Shown here one piece after another: positions 1-8,037 of a stretch of DNA of 12,592 bases. The stretch comes from an uncultured Desulfovibrio sp. (lineage in GTDB: Bacteria; Desulfobacterota; Desulfovibrionia; Desulfovibrionales; Desulfovibrionaceae), in NCBI GenBank assembly GCA_947176055.1, contig CAMWPE010000049.1, forward strand, positions 1 to 12,592, written 5' to 3'. A program made the position numbers and the translations under genes. Position 1 is the stretch's first letter; each line of letters starts with the position of its first letter. Under the pieces are notes generated by a model. It was not told where the DNA came from and did not search any database. It was given only the letters and a program-made list of their open reading frames with translations.

Positions 1-310
1 CCCTTGCTCGATGAGCAGTCTCGCGGCCATAGCGACCGGCGCGGGAACGAATCTGATTCACCGCGCGGCCGACGTGGCGCTCAAGGAGCGACGGCCGCTA
101 ATTCTGGCCATCCGCGAAACGCCGTACAGCCTGATTCATATCCGCAATATGCTCGCGGCTACGGAAGCCGGCGCGACGATAATGCCCTTTAACCCGGCCT
201 ATTACAGCGGCGACGACACTCTTGAGGGCCTCGCGCGCCAGTTCGCGGGGCGACTGCTGGATCAGTTGCGCCTGCCCCATAATCTCTGCCGCCGCTGGGG
301 CGAAAATTAA
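1..310 (+). CDS. ubiX: Flavin prenyltransferase UbiX, C-terminal part (5' end outside window)
   Basis: The reading frame is open from base 2 to a TAA at 308-310 and gives about 102 residues of the C-terminal half of UbiX. The visible pattern PCSMSSLAAIA, then NLIHRAADVALKERRPLIL, then RETPYSLIHIRNM, and finally a GRLLDQL stretch near the end matches the conserved order of this family (PCSM, the RAADV.LKERR segment, RETP.S..H..NM). UbiX transfers a dimethylallyl group to FMN to make prenylated FMN, the cofactor of UbiD-type decarboxylases. The internal ATG at base 11 is not the start, because the conserved PCS residues lie upstream of it and the frame continues off the window. The tatD-like gene follows after 32 bases. 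Identification is firm; only the N-terminal flavin-binding half is unseen. Confidence 0.93.
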   Translation, partial: PCSMSSLAAIATGAGTNLIHRAADVALKERRPLILAIRETPYSLIHIRNMLAATEAGATIMPFNPAYYSGDDTLEGLARQFAGRLLDQLRLPHNLCRRWGEN

Positions 311-342
311 AAACGCCGGAACGTCCGGCCATTGGTTGAAAT

Positions 343-1170
343 ATGGGACATAAAAAACCTGTCAGGATCGATCCGCTGACCGTAGCCCTGCCGCCCGGCG
401 GCGCGGACAGTCACGCGCACCTCGATAGCGAGGAATACGCCGCCAATCGGGGGGAGATTATCGCGAGAGCCGCGACTGTCGGCGTAACCTATATCGGCAA
501 TGTGTTTTTGAGCCCGGAAGCCTACCGGAATGGCAAGGATTTTTTCAAGGATTATCCCAATATATTTTTCATCCTGGGCATTCATCCCCATGACGGAGCG
601 AGTTGCGATCTGGATGTCCTTGATCAAATTGAAGGAATCGCCAAATCCGATCCCCGCGTCGCCGCCATCGGCGAAATCGGCCTGGACTATTTCCGCGATC
701 GCTGCCCAAAGGAAGCGCAGCTTCAGACTTTCGCCAGGCAGGTCGAACTTGCGAAAAAGCTCGACAAACCAATCGTTATTCACTGCCGGGACGCGGAGGA
801 CGATTGTCTGACTCTACTCGAAGCGGGCGGCTTCAAGGATTATCCCCTGCTCTGGCATTGTTTCGGCGGCGACGCGAAAATGGCCAGGCGGCTCATCCGC
901 AATGGCTGGCATATTTCCGTGCCCGGTCCCGTCACTTATCCGGCCAATTCGGCCCTGCGCGAGGCCGTAAAGATCATTCCGGGGGAGCGCCTGTTGCTGG
1001 AAACCGACTGCCCCTATCTGTCGCCGGTTCCCTGGCGGGGGACGACGAACGAGCCAGCCTATCTGCCCTTTACGGCGCGCGCGGTAGCCGACGCCCGCGA
1101 AGTCGCGCCCGAAGAACTCTGGATCGCTTGCGGAAACAACGCCATCCGGTTTTTCGGCCTTACGCGCTGA
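343..1170 (+). CDS. TatD/YcfH-family metal-dependent hydrolase (DNase)
   Basis: This encodes 275 residues, close to the usual TatD-family length of about 260. It is expected to be a cytoplasmic TIM-barrel metal hydrolase; family members act as 3'-5' exonucleases or deoxyribonucleases. The metal-ligand series is complete: DSHAHLD (H24, H26), GEIGLDYF (E111), IVIHCRDA (H147), LLWHCFGG (H172) and LLETDCPYL (D222), followed by the family-typical PVPWRG stretch that aligns with the P..RGK.N segment. It starts at ATG 343, about 9 residues further upstream than many TatD proteins, with only a weak ribosome binding site. Its TGA (1168-1170) shares its last base with the ATG of the lipoate ligase gene, so the two are probably translationally coupled. 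The exact substrate cannot be told from sequence, so I give no tatD symbol. Confidence 0.92.
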   Translation: MGHKKPVRIDPLTVALPPGGADSHAHLDSEEYAANRGEIIARAATVGVTYIGNVFLSPEAYRNGKDFFKDYPNIFFILGIHPHDGASCDLDVLDQIEGIAKSDPRVAAIGEIGLDYFRDRCPKEAQLQTFARQVELAKKLDKPIVIHCRDAEDDCLTLLEAGGFKDYPLLWHCFGGDAKMARRLIRNGWHISVPGPVTYPANSALREAVKIIPGERLLLETDCPYLSPVPWRGTTNEPAYLPFTARAVADAREVAPEELWIACGNNAIRFFGLTR

Positions 1171-2144
1171 TGCTTTTACTGGAATTCGAGTCGTTTCGCC
1201 CATCTTTCAACCTCGCCCTCGAGGAGACGCTCCTCAATACTCTCCCGCCAGCCTCGCCCGGACTTTTTATTTTGTGGCAAAACGATCCGGCGATAATTGT
1301 AGGACGACATCAGGACGCCAGAGCCGAGACCGCGGAGGTCGCGCTCCGGCGCCTGAATATCCCCGTCTATCGCCGGATCAGCGGCGGAGGCGCCGTATAT
1401 CATGATCACGGGACGCTCAATTACTCGTTTATCCGCGGGGGCGGAGGCTTTCCGGATTTCAGGAGCGCTCTGGAGCCCGTTCGCTCGGCGCTCGCGGAAC
1501 TGGGAATCGACGCGCGGATTGGCGGCCGCAACGATCTGGAGGCGGACGGCCTGAAAATAGGCGGAGCGGCCAGCGCGGTTCGCGGCGACAAGGTCCTGCT
1601 TCACGGCTGTCTGTTGTGGGATGTCGATCCCGAGCGGCTCGCGGCCTTGTTAACGCCGTCTCCGGCGAAAACGAACAAGCGCCGCGCGGCCTCCGTAGCC
1701 TCCCGCGTAGGCTCGTTAAAGAACTTTCGCCCGGCTCTTGCTTTGGAAGATCTCAAAATCGCGCTGACCCGGCGTTGCTCCCGCGGCGTAGGGGAGATTT
1801 CTCCGGAAGCCACGGAAGCCGCCCGGAAGCTGGAAAAATCCCGATATCTCTCCTCCGCCTGGAACTGGCGGCCAAGTAAGCGCGGTCAAATCCGCAAAAT
1901 CTCCGCGTTCCCCTGGGGGATAACGGAAATAGCCTGGTCTTTGCGGAATGGCAAAATAACGAATCCGGCGATAAGCGGCGACTTTTTTTCGCGGAGGGAC
2001 ATAGGCGAGCTGGAGCTGGCGCTTACCGGACGTCGCCCGACCGAACTTCCGGAGCTTCTGGCCCGTCTTCCCCTCGGGGAATTTTTCGACGGTTGCGATC
2101 CCGTCGCCGCGGCGGCCTTCATAGCCGGAGACGAAGAGCCATGA
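1170..2144 (+). CDS. lplA: Lipoate-protein ligase A family protein
   Basis: This encodes 324 residues, near the 337 of E. coli LplA. It probably activates free lipoate with ATP and attaches it to lipoyl domains of 2-oxoacid dehydrogenases or the glycine cleavage H protein. Visible family motifs are RRISGGGAVYHD (68-79, lipoate-binding loop), GTLNYSF (81-87), GRNDLEADGLKIGGAASAV with the expected catalytic lysine K129, then LLHGCLLWDVD (143-153) and NKRRAASVASRVGSL (169-183). The C-terminal part from about residue 228 (SAWNWRPSK) resembles the LplA accessory domain. I chose ATG 1170 because the protein homology begins there; the frame is open back to 804 but that stretch lies inside the tatD-like gene. 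The gene overlaps the glycosyltransferase start by four bases (ATGA at 2141-2144). An octanoyl-transferring paralogue is a less likely alternative. Confidence 0.9.
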   Translation: MLLLEFESFRPSFNLALEETLLNTLPPASPGLFILWQNDPAIIVGRHQDARAETAEVALRRLNIPVYRRISGGGAVYHDHGTLNYSFIRGGGGFPDFRSALEPVRSALAELGIDARIGGRNDLEADGLKIGGAASAVRGDKVLLHGCLLWDVDPERLAALLTPSPAKTNKRRAASVASRVGSLKNFRPALALEDLKIALTRRCSRGVGEISPEATEAARKLEKSRYLSSAWNWRPSKRGQIRKISAFPWGITEIAWSLRNGKITNPAISGDFFSRRDIGELELALTGRRPTELPELLARLPLGEFFDGCDPVAAAAFIAGDEEP

Positions 2145-3610
2145 GCAGACCGGCGCGCGTCGCTCTCGAAGATTTCGACGGCAAAAAGACAACCCTGCCG
2201 GACAATCCCGAAAGCTGGCTAATCATCCGGCCGGAGGCTTCTCCCGAGGATCCTCTCGTTCTGGGCCTGGGACCGCTGGGCGCGCCTCCCTGGCTCGCGG
2301 GCATAAACTTTGCGTGGATCGAGGAGCCGTCGACTCTCTCCCGTCTGCGCGAGCGGCCCGGTTTTGCCATGCCGGCTAACGACCGCGAAGTCGCTCCAGC
2401 CGAAGTCGCTTCGCTAGCCGCGAACAGGACTGTCTATTTCTATAAGCACGGTCTTAAACTGGCTCCGGATTTCTGGGGGCAACTCTTGGCCGTCGCGGAA
2501 AAGGGTCAAGCGCGACCGGAGATAGACAGATCCCTGGCCTGGCTCCCCGGCGACGAACGCTCCCTGTTGCATAGGGAACTTGTCGACGGATTGCGCGGCG
2601 CCGGCTTCGAACGGATCGAAACACGGAAATTCGCCGCTCCAGAGGAATTCGCCCGCTTTTTTGGCGAGCGCGCGCCTTCGCTTGCCCTGTCCGTCAACTT
2701 CCGGGGTCTGGATCCGGAGGGCCGGATATTTTATCTATTGCGCGAGCTAGGCGTCCCGCTCGCGGTATGGCTGGTCGACAATCCCTGGCATCTACTCTCC
2801 TCCCTGTCCCTCCCCTGGTGGCGCCAGGTTCCGCTTTTCGTGACGGACCGCGGCTTTATCGGGCCGCTTAAGGCTTACGGCGCGGCAAAAGTTCTTCACT
2901 GTCCCCTGGCCTACGCCGGACATATGAGGCGAGAAGAGATTTCATGGAAGCCAGACGCCGCGCCAGTTTTCGTAGGCCGCTCCGCCTTTCCGGGGCGGGA
3001 CGCTTTTTTTGGCCGCTCCCCCCTGCCCGTCGCTCTTATGAGGGAAGCGGAAGCGCTTTTCGCAAGTGGCCGGGCGCCGGATTACCGCTGGTTCGCGCGG
3101 CGTCTGAACCCCAGGCTCTGGCCTGGTCTGGCCGCCCGGCAGCCTGGCAAGGGCGCCGACTATTTTTCGGCCAGGAATCGCGCGGCGTGGATCTCCGCCA
3201 TGGAATCGCCCGTAATTATCGGCGACGAAGGCTGGCGTCATTTCTTTCCCGGCGCCGATTTGCGTCCCCCCGTCGACTATTACGGCTCCCTGCCGGAAAT
3301 TTACGCCTCCGCCGCCTACGCGCTCAATGTCACAAGCCTGCTTTTGCCCGGCGGCCTGAATCAGCGGCACTTTGACGTCTGGGCCGCCGGAGGACTGCCG
3401 CTTACGGATATGGCCGGCGGCCTCGATCTCTTTCCCCGCGAGCTTACGGATCCGGTAAGTATGGAGCGTCCGGCGGAGCTGGCCGAAAAATGGTCCGCGT
3501 TAAGGGATCATCCCTCAGGGACGCGAGAATTAATCGCCGCATGGCGGGAAGTAATTTTCCGCGATCACAGCTACGAAAAGCGCTGCCGCTTTATCCTGAA
3601 CTCGCTTTAG
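2141..3610 (+). CDS. CgeB/DUF3880-like glycosyltransferase
   Basis: This encodes 489 residues with no signal peptide and no clear membrane segment. The architecture looks like the cytoplasmic glycosyltransferases that pair a DUF3880-type N-terminal Rossmann domain with a CgeB/YkvP-like C-terminal domain. The N-terminal half contains LSVNFRGLDPEG (183-194) and WLVDNPWHLL (210-219), typical of the DUF3880 core. The C-terminal half carries YYGSLPEIYASAAYALNVTS (380-399), then GGLNQRHFDVWAAGGLPLTD (404-423) and FRDHSYEKR (473-481). These correspond to the family's N.R.FE..A.G pattern and its final H.Y..R motif. Acceptor and donor are unknown; relatives act in surface polysaccharide, flagellin or spore-coat glycosylation. 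The ATG at 2141 overlaps the lplA stop (ATGA), so coupled translation is likely. It is the last gene before the CRISPR-associated block. Confidence 0.82.
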   Translation: MSRPARVALEDFDGKKTTLPDNPESWLIIRPEASPEDPLVLGLGPLGAPPWLAGINFAWIEEPSTLSRLRERPGFAMPANDREVAPAEVASLAANRTVYFYKHGLKLAPDFWGQLLAVAEKGQARPEIDRSLAWLPGDERSLLHRELVDGLRGAGFERIETRKFAAPEEFARFFGERAPSLALSVNFRGLDPEGRIFYLLRELGVPLAVWLVDNPWHLLSSLSLPWWRQVPLFVTDRGFIGPLKAYGAAKVLHCPLAYAGHMRREEISWKPDAAPVFVGRSAFPGRDAFFGRSPLPVALMREAEALFASGRAPDYRWFARRLNPRLWPGLAARQPGKGADYFSARNRAAWISAMESPVIIGDEGWRHFFPGADLRPPVDYYGSLPEIYASAAYALNVTSLLLPGGLNQRHFDVWAAGGLPLTDMAGGLDLFPRELTDPVSMERPAELAEKWSALRDHPSGTRELIAAWREVIFRDHSYEKRCRFILNSL

Positions 3611-3703
3611 AAATTTCCCTATACATTCGCGCTATTGCGTAGTATGCTTGCAGTAAAGGAAGCGCGGCGCGGGTTTCCATTTCCCCGCGTCCGCGAAAAA
3701 GTC
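3611..3703 (+). promoter_or_regulatory. Leader before the CRISPR-Cas operon, with GC-rich hairpin
   Basis: This 93-base gap separates the glycosyltransferase from the Can1-like gene and should hold the promoter or leader of the cas operon. I see an inverted repeat, CGCGGG at 3668-3673 pairing with CCCGCG at 3684-3689, extendable by a G-U and a G-C pair to 3666-3691, with a 10-base loop. It ends about 12 bases before ATG 3704 and has no following T-run, so it is not a classical terminator. No sigma-70 promoter is convincing; TAGTAT at 3640-3645 could be a -10 but lacks a good -35. The frame of the next gene is open from a TTG at 3635 and an ATG at 3644, so a 20-23 residue N-terminal extension is formally possible. 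Confidence 0.35.
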
Positions 3704-5737
3704 ATGAAAAATATCTTTGTTTCCATCCTCGGAACCCAGGCTTTCGGCACGCTGAACGCCTGGCTCTCCCTGCGAGAGTCGTATCCGCCGGAAAAATCTT
3801 ACCTTCTTTATAACGCGCGGACGGAAAACGGAGCCGTACAGGTCAAGGAATACGCGGATCGTTTCGCCCCGGGCCGGAACGAATTAATTTCCGTCAATAT
3901 TAATAATCCCGCGAAAAACGACTACGCGCCGGATATCGTAGCCAGGCTCGCGGCTGAGGCTGCGGAAAGAGGAGAGAGGACAGTATTTAATCTCAACGGA
4001 GGACTAAATTACCTCATAGCTCTCTGTATGCTCAAATTATCCCCTTACAAACCGCTATTAATCAACTCGGCAACCAACTCCGCCTTATACCTTGACACGG
4101 CCGACGGCTCGATAATTCCAGGCGCGCGGCCGCCGGAGCTTCCCATTGAAACGGTGCTCCGGACCCAGGGCGTAAATTATGAAATCAAACAGGGTCGGCC
4201 GGAGTTTGTTTCCCAGGCGCTCGCCCGCGGGTTAAAAATTCCCGCCAACAGCCTTGAGAATGTCGTCATCCACGAAAAAGGCTCCCCGGCGCGCGGTCTT
4301 TGTTTCGATCTGCTCTGGAATCCCGGAAACAACACCATATCTCACCTTATTGCTCCCAAAAGCGCGAAAGCCGACGACAAAGCGTTAAGACGCGCCCGCG
4401 CCATAGCGAATTTTGTCGCCAACAGGGACAAAACCAACGACAGTTTCGATCACAATATCTATGTTGTTTGCCAGCATCCCAACTTCGCGGAACATCTGAA
4501 GCGGGAATCGCTTCATAAACTGGAGACAGCGACTATCGAGCCGACGGCTCTCGCCAATCCATCCGGTCTGGCCGCGAAAATGTTTTACGCTACGGTGGAT
4601 AACTGGCTAAAAAGGAAAAGTCCCTCCGGACTTTCGTCCGTTCCCCAGCCGCCGGAGGCCAGCGCTATCGATGAACTGGACGACGGCGCCCTTGTCGTCT
4701 GTTTGGGGACCTTGCCGGCATCGACGCTGACCGCGATCGCCAGCCATCGGCCCAAACGCTTGATCCTCTGCTATGATTTCAGCGTCAAAGCCATAAAAGA
4801 AAATATTGTTGCGCCCCTGAAAGATTTTGTTAAAAAGCTGGGTGTCGAGCGGATAGACGAGGCAAACTTCGCGGTCGATGGAAATTATCCTGACAGAATC
4901 CTGCCGCCGGCCAAAACGGGCGCGCGCGTCAATGTCAATATCACCCCCGGCTCGAAACCGCAGGGCGCCGCTCTTACCCTCTGGGCGCGAGAGCGCGGGT
5001 ATACCGTCTGGACATTAAACACCGGAGCCGGACGATGCGAGCCCATTTACAATCCTCTCAATCTCCTGCCGATCCCCATCCGCGGCGTCGAGCCCATCGA
5101 CGAATTAAAAGTATCGGGCAAGATCTTCAAGGAAGAAGGCAGGACGCCGGAGAGCGTCTTGAAGAAAACTCCGGCGTGGGGCGATATGCCGGATTTTATG
5201 CTGACGGCTCTGAAGGAAGGAAAAGACGCTAAATTTCTTAAGGAGCCGTTAAAAAACAAATTCGGCGAATTGAAAAGAGGCCGGAACGCGGGCGAATGGA
5301 TTTTCGTCAGTCCGCGCGGATCAGTTTGTATCCCGGCCCGGGGCGGTTACTGGTTTGAGGATGTCGCGGGATTATGTCTTCGCCGCCTGGACTTCCGGGG
5401 CATGAGAATAGGGGCGCGTATCAAGGATCCCAGACGCGAAGACGGGCACCTGGCCGAAATAGACATCCTGGGCGTTCTGGATAATAACCCGGTCCTGGTT
5501 TCCTGCAAATATCGCAAAAGTCAGGAAAGGGAAAAGACGACTCAGGACGCTAAGGACACCGAAAACACGGCGAACCTGATCAATCGCTTCGCTTTGCCCG
5601 TCCTGGTTTCGCTTAACCAGCCCCAATGGGAAATTTTTAGCCGCGTCCTGATAATAGGCTGGAAGGAATTATGCCAGCCGGATCTTTTGCGCCGGCTCAT
5701 AAAAGATTTTGCCAGATCAAAACAGACAACATTATAG
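3704..5737 (+). CDS. can1: Can1-like CRISPR ancillary nuclease: two CARF-type domains and a PD-(D/E)XK nuclease
   Basis: This encodes 677 residues, close to the size of Thermus Can1 (about 640). I read four modules. The first is an N-terminal CARF-like Rossmann domain (1-150; strand MKNIFVSILG, ligand-loop-like FNLNGGLNYLIAL at 96-108). The second is a degenerate nuclease-like segment (about 197-265; FDLLW with D202, K219). The third is a second CARF-like domain (about 327-450; VVCLGT and VNITPGSKPQGAAL at 411-424, resembling the N.TGGTK motif of Card1/Csx1 proteins). The fourth is a PD-(D/E)XK nuclease (about 530-665) with GYWFE (E552), AEIDIL (E585, D587) and VSCKYRK (K602). The SCK form is common in Card1/Can2 nucleases. 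Can1 is activated by cyclic tetra-adenylate and nicks DNA; that activity here is inferred. It heads the operon, 7 bases before cas10. Start 3704 is chosen because the domain begins there. Confidence 0.78.
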   Translation: MKNIFVSILGTQAFGTLNAWLSLRESYPPEKSYLLYNARTENGAVQVKEYADRFAPGRNELISVNINNPAKNDYAPDIVARLAAEAAERGERTVFNLNGGLNYLIALCMLKLSPYKPLLINSATNSALYLDTADGSIIPGARPPELPIETVLRTQGVNYEIKQGRPEFVSQALARGLKIPANSLENVVIHEKGSPARGLCFDLLWNPGNNTISHLIAPKSAKADDKALRRARAIANFVANRDKTNDSFDHNIYVVCQHPNFAEHLKRESLHKLETATIEPTALANPSGLAAKMFYATVDNWLKRKSPSGLSSVPQPPEASAIDELDDGALVVCLGTLPASTLTAIASHRPKRLILCYDFSVKAIKENIVAPLKDFVKKLGVERIDEANFAVDGNYPDRILPPAKTGARVNVNITPGSKPQGAALTLWARERGYTVWTLNTGAGRCEPIYNPLNLLPIPIRGVEPIDELKVSGKIFKEEGRTPESVLKKTPAWGDMPDFMLTALKEGKDAKFLKEPLKNKFGELKRGRNAGEWIFVSPRGSVCIPARGGYWFEDVAGLCLRRLDFRGMRIGARIKDPRREDGHLAEIDILGVLDNNPVLVSCKYRKSQEREKTTQDAKDTENTANLINRFALPVLVSLNQPQWEIFSRVLIIGWKELCQPDLLRRLIKDFARSKQTTL

Positions 5738-5744
5738 GCCAGTT

Positions 5745-7370
5745 ATGAGCAATTCCGAATGCGTTTACGCGAGGGTCGAGGTCGGGGGCATACAGAATTA
5801 TATATGCTCCGCGGGAAAACTTAAAGAAATGATCGGCGGCTCGGAGATAATCCGGAGACTGGCCGGAGATTTTCATCGCGAAAATGTCGTGGCTCCCCTG
5901 GGATTGAGGGAAGTCAAAGAGCCGGGGGACGGGCGCGACTGGTTTATCCTTGTTCAGGAGGGCGCGGGTATAGTCCGCCTTATCCTGCCGGACAAAGAGC
6001 GCGGCCGCGACTACCTGGCGAAATTCTCCGGCGAAGTCCTCGGCCATTTTCCGGGACTGCCGCTATACGGGGCGGCCGCTTCCATGCGCTGGGAGGACAA
6101 GGAATCCATGCGCGCGGCGGTCAGCGAAGTCGAGGAGAAAATCGGCGCCCAGCGCTCGCGCTATCCCGTCGCCGCCGGCGCTCCCATGCTCCCCGTCCTT
6201 AAATCCTGCCGCCTGGACGGCATGCCGGTCTATAAGGAGAACGAAAGCCTGCCCTGCTTTTGCCGCTCCCAGGACGAAATACTGGTCCTCTCCCGCGAAA
6301 GGTTGCGCGGCTATCTGACTCCTCCGGATGGAATATCGCCCAAATGGTCCGACAACCTGGACGAAATGCTGGGGCGAGACTATTCCCGGGCCGCGCTGAT
6401 CCGCATGGACGGCAACGGCCTGGGCAAGCGCTTCGCCGCCTGGCGCGAGAAGAGCTCGGCGCTGTCCATGAAAGAAGGCATAGCGAAAATGCGCGAATTA
6501 TCCGAAACTATCGACAAGATTACCATCGACTCCTTTAAAGCCGCGGCCGCCGTCATTCTCGACTGGATAATTGAAAGCGAAGCGAATCCGTCGCCGATGA
6601 TGCCGCTCCGGCCGCTGGTGCTGGGCGGCGACGACATTACGGTCATCATTCGCGCCGATCTCGCCCTGCCCTTTATCTATTTGTTTACAAAAAACTTCGA
6701 AAAACTTTCTAAAGTCCTCGATGAGCCTCTTTCCCTGGGCGCGGGCATGGTCGCCATGAATAAATCCGCTCCCTTCGCGCGGGCTTTCGAACTGGCGGAG
6801 AGCCTGCTGGAGAGCGCGAAACGGCGAACGCAGGGTATTGAGAAGGGACGGCCCAGCAGTCTGGACTATCTCTCCCTGACCGAAGAAACGGAGCTCGACA
6901 TCGACGACCTCAGGGCCAGACTGTTCTCCGCGCCGGACATAAGCGAAGTCGCGGGCGAAAACGGCGAAGCGCCCAAAAAGAACCGCGTCCGGTTGACCTC
7001 GAAGCCCTTTTTGATCGATTCCGACCTCCTGGAATTTTTCCGGAAAGGAATGCGGGTAAACAGGGCTTTGTCCCGCTCCCTTGTCCGCTCCGCGTGGACG
7101 GACGCCCGCGCGGGCAAGGACAGGGCGGATTTGGCCTGGACCAATCTGCGGGATAATCTGCGCCGCGGAATCGGGGGCAGGCATGACAAAAACAGGATGG
7201 ACGAAAAAGAATTTCTGGACATCTTTCCCGGGGGATTTTTCCGTTTCGCCCAGAAGGGCGGAGGCGCGATGGAAACTCTCCTGGGCGATTATCTGGAGCT
7301 GGACAGTCTCCTGCCATCCGGGGATCTCGAGGAGCTTTTCGACAGGATGCCAGGGAGGGACAATGCCTGA
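5745..7370 (+). CDS. cas10: Cas10 (type III-D/Cmr2-like), HD-less, with GGDD cyclase motif
   Basis: This encodes 541 residues, much shorter than HD-containing Cas10/Cmr2 proteins. It is the large subunit and expected signal generator of the effector complex. Homology begins at once with the first palm domain (VEVGGIQNYI at 11-20, then SAGKLKEMIGGSEIIRRLAG at 22-41), so there is no room for the N-terminal HD nuclease and no HD dyad is present. A reduced cysteine cluster (C155, C171, C173) sits where Cmr2 proteins have a zinc finger. The second palm has ALIRMDGNGLG (217-227) and LVLGGDDITVII (291-302) with the GGDD active site at 294-297. GAGMVAMNKSAPFARAFELA (332-351) follows. Intact GGDD predicts synthesis of cyclic oligoadenylate from ATP. 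ATG 5745 is chosen because the fold starts there; the ribosome binding site is weak. The gene overlaps the next by 8 bases. Confidence 0.88.
   Translation: MSNSECVYARVEVGGIQNYICSAGKLKEMIGGSEIIRRLAGDFHRENVVAPLGLREVKEPGDGRDWFILVQEGAGIVRLILPDKERGRDYLAKFSGEVLGHFPGLPLYGAAASMRWEDKESMRAAVSEVEEKIGAQRSRYPVAAGAPMLPVLKSCRLDGMPVYKENESLPCFCRSQDEILVLSRERLRGYLTPPDGISPKWSDNLDEMLGRDYSRAALIRMDGNGLGKRFAAWREKSSALSMKEGIAKMRELSETIDKITIDSFKAAAAVILDWIIESEANPSPMMPLRPLVLGGDDITVIIRADLALPFIYLFTKNFEKLSKVLDEPLSLGAGMVAMNKSAPFARAFELAESLLESAKRRTQGIEKGRPSSLDYLSLTEETELDIDDLRARLFSAPDISEVAGENGEAPKKNRVRLTSKPFLIDSDLLEFFRKGMRVNRALSRSLVRSAWTDARAGKDRADLAWTNLRDNLRRGIGGRHDKNRMDEKEFLDIFPGGFFRFAQKGGGAMETLLGDYLELDSLLPSGDLEELFDRMPGRDNA
7352..7360 (+). 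promoter_or_regulatory. Strong ribosome binding site for the Csm3-like cas7 gene
   Basis: AGGGAGGGA ends two bases before ATG 7363 and lies inside the 3' end of cas10. It is the best Shine-Dalgarno match in the operon and fixes 7363 as the start, although the frame is open further upstream. It suggests that this backbone subunit is translated more strongly than Cas10, which fits its use in several copies per complex. Confidence 0.7.
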
Positions 7371-8037
7371 TTACAAGTTATCAATTACATTTTTGTCCGA
7401 CTGGAGCGTAGGAAGCGGCCTTGGCGACGGAGCGGCCGCTGACAGCGTCATAGTCCGCGACGCGGACGGTCTCCCGTATCTTCCTGGACGCGCCATTAAG
7501 GGCGCCTTGCGGGAAAGCGCCTGGCGACTGGCTCTGGCGGACGAAAAGCTGGAACCGCTCGTAGATTTTATTTTTGGCGGCGCCGACATTTCGACGGGCG
7601 ACAGGGTCGTCGAAGAAGCCGCGGAGCGGACGAAAACTTCCGGCAGGATTCGCGTAGGCTCGGGCCAGCTTCCCGCCGATCTTCGCGAATGGCTGCTCGC
7701 TTGCGATCGCGGCGCGCGCGTCGCCTACGTTGGCGACATGACCAGCCCGCGCAGGCAGACGAGCCTTGACAAAAACGGCCAGGTCGTTCCCGCGACCTTG
7801 CGAACTATCGAATGCGGCATACCGGGCATGACATTCGAATGCGACATATCCCTGGATCTGCCGAACTCGCCCTGGCTTGCCGGGTACATAGACGCGCTTT
7901 GCGCCGGAGTCAAAAGCGTGGGCGGCGACAGATCCCGGGGACTTGGCAGGTGCCGCGTAACTATAGCGGACAGCGGGAATCAACCTGTCCGTTTTCCGTC
8001 TCCGCCGCCGGAGGAGATAGCGGGAGAATTGAAATGA
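7363..8037 (+). CDS. cas7: Csm3-like Cas7 RAMP protein (type III backbone subunit)
   Basis: This encodes 224 residues, the size of a single-domain Csm3/Cas7. Such proteins bind the crRNA and cut target RNA between the positions they hold. The N-terminal strand is followed by VGSGLGDGAAADSVIVRD (16-33), then GLPYLPGRAIKGALRESAW (36-54), the classic RAMP glycine-rich helix start. D27 aligns by eye with the catalytic aspartate of Csm3 (the I-D-N-P-V-I-R-D type motif), so the subunit should be an active RNase. A thumb-like segment (SPRRQTSLDKNGQ at 128-140) and a C-terminal glycine loop, GGDRSRGLGRCRV (187-199), complete the fold. The ATG overlaps cas10 by 8 bases and its TGA overlaps the csx10 ATG by 4 bases (8034-8037), so the genes form one operon. 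Confidence 0.88.
   Translation: MPDYKLSITFLSDWSVGSGLGDGAAADSVIVRDADGLPYLPGRAIKGALRESAWRLALADEKLEPLVDFIFGGADISTGDRVVEEAAERTKTSGRIRVGSGQLPADLREWLLACDRGARVAYVGDMTSPRRQTSLDKNGQVVPATLRTIECGIPGMTFECDISLDLPNSPWLAGYIDALCAGVKSVGGDRSRGLGRCRVTIADSGNQPVRFPSPPPEEIAGELK

Noticed and set aside
804..1169. Upstream extension of the lipoate ligase frame
   Set aside because: This stretch overlaps the tatD-like gene in another frame and its translation is arginine-rich with no family similarity. LplA homology begins at ATG 1170.
5745..5900. HD nuclease domain at the Cas10 N-terminus
   Set aside because: Palm-domain homology starts at about residue 11 and no H-D dyad or other HD-domain histidines precede it. 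The upstream gene is the Can1-like nuclease, not a detached HD domain.
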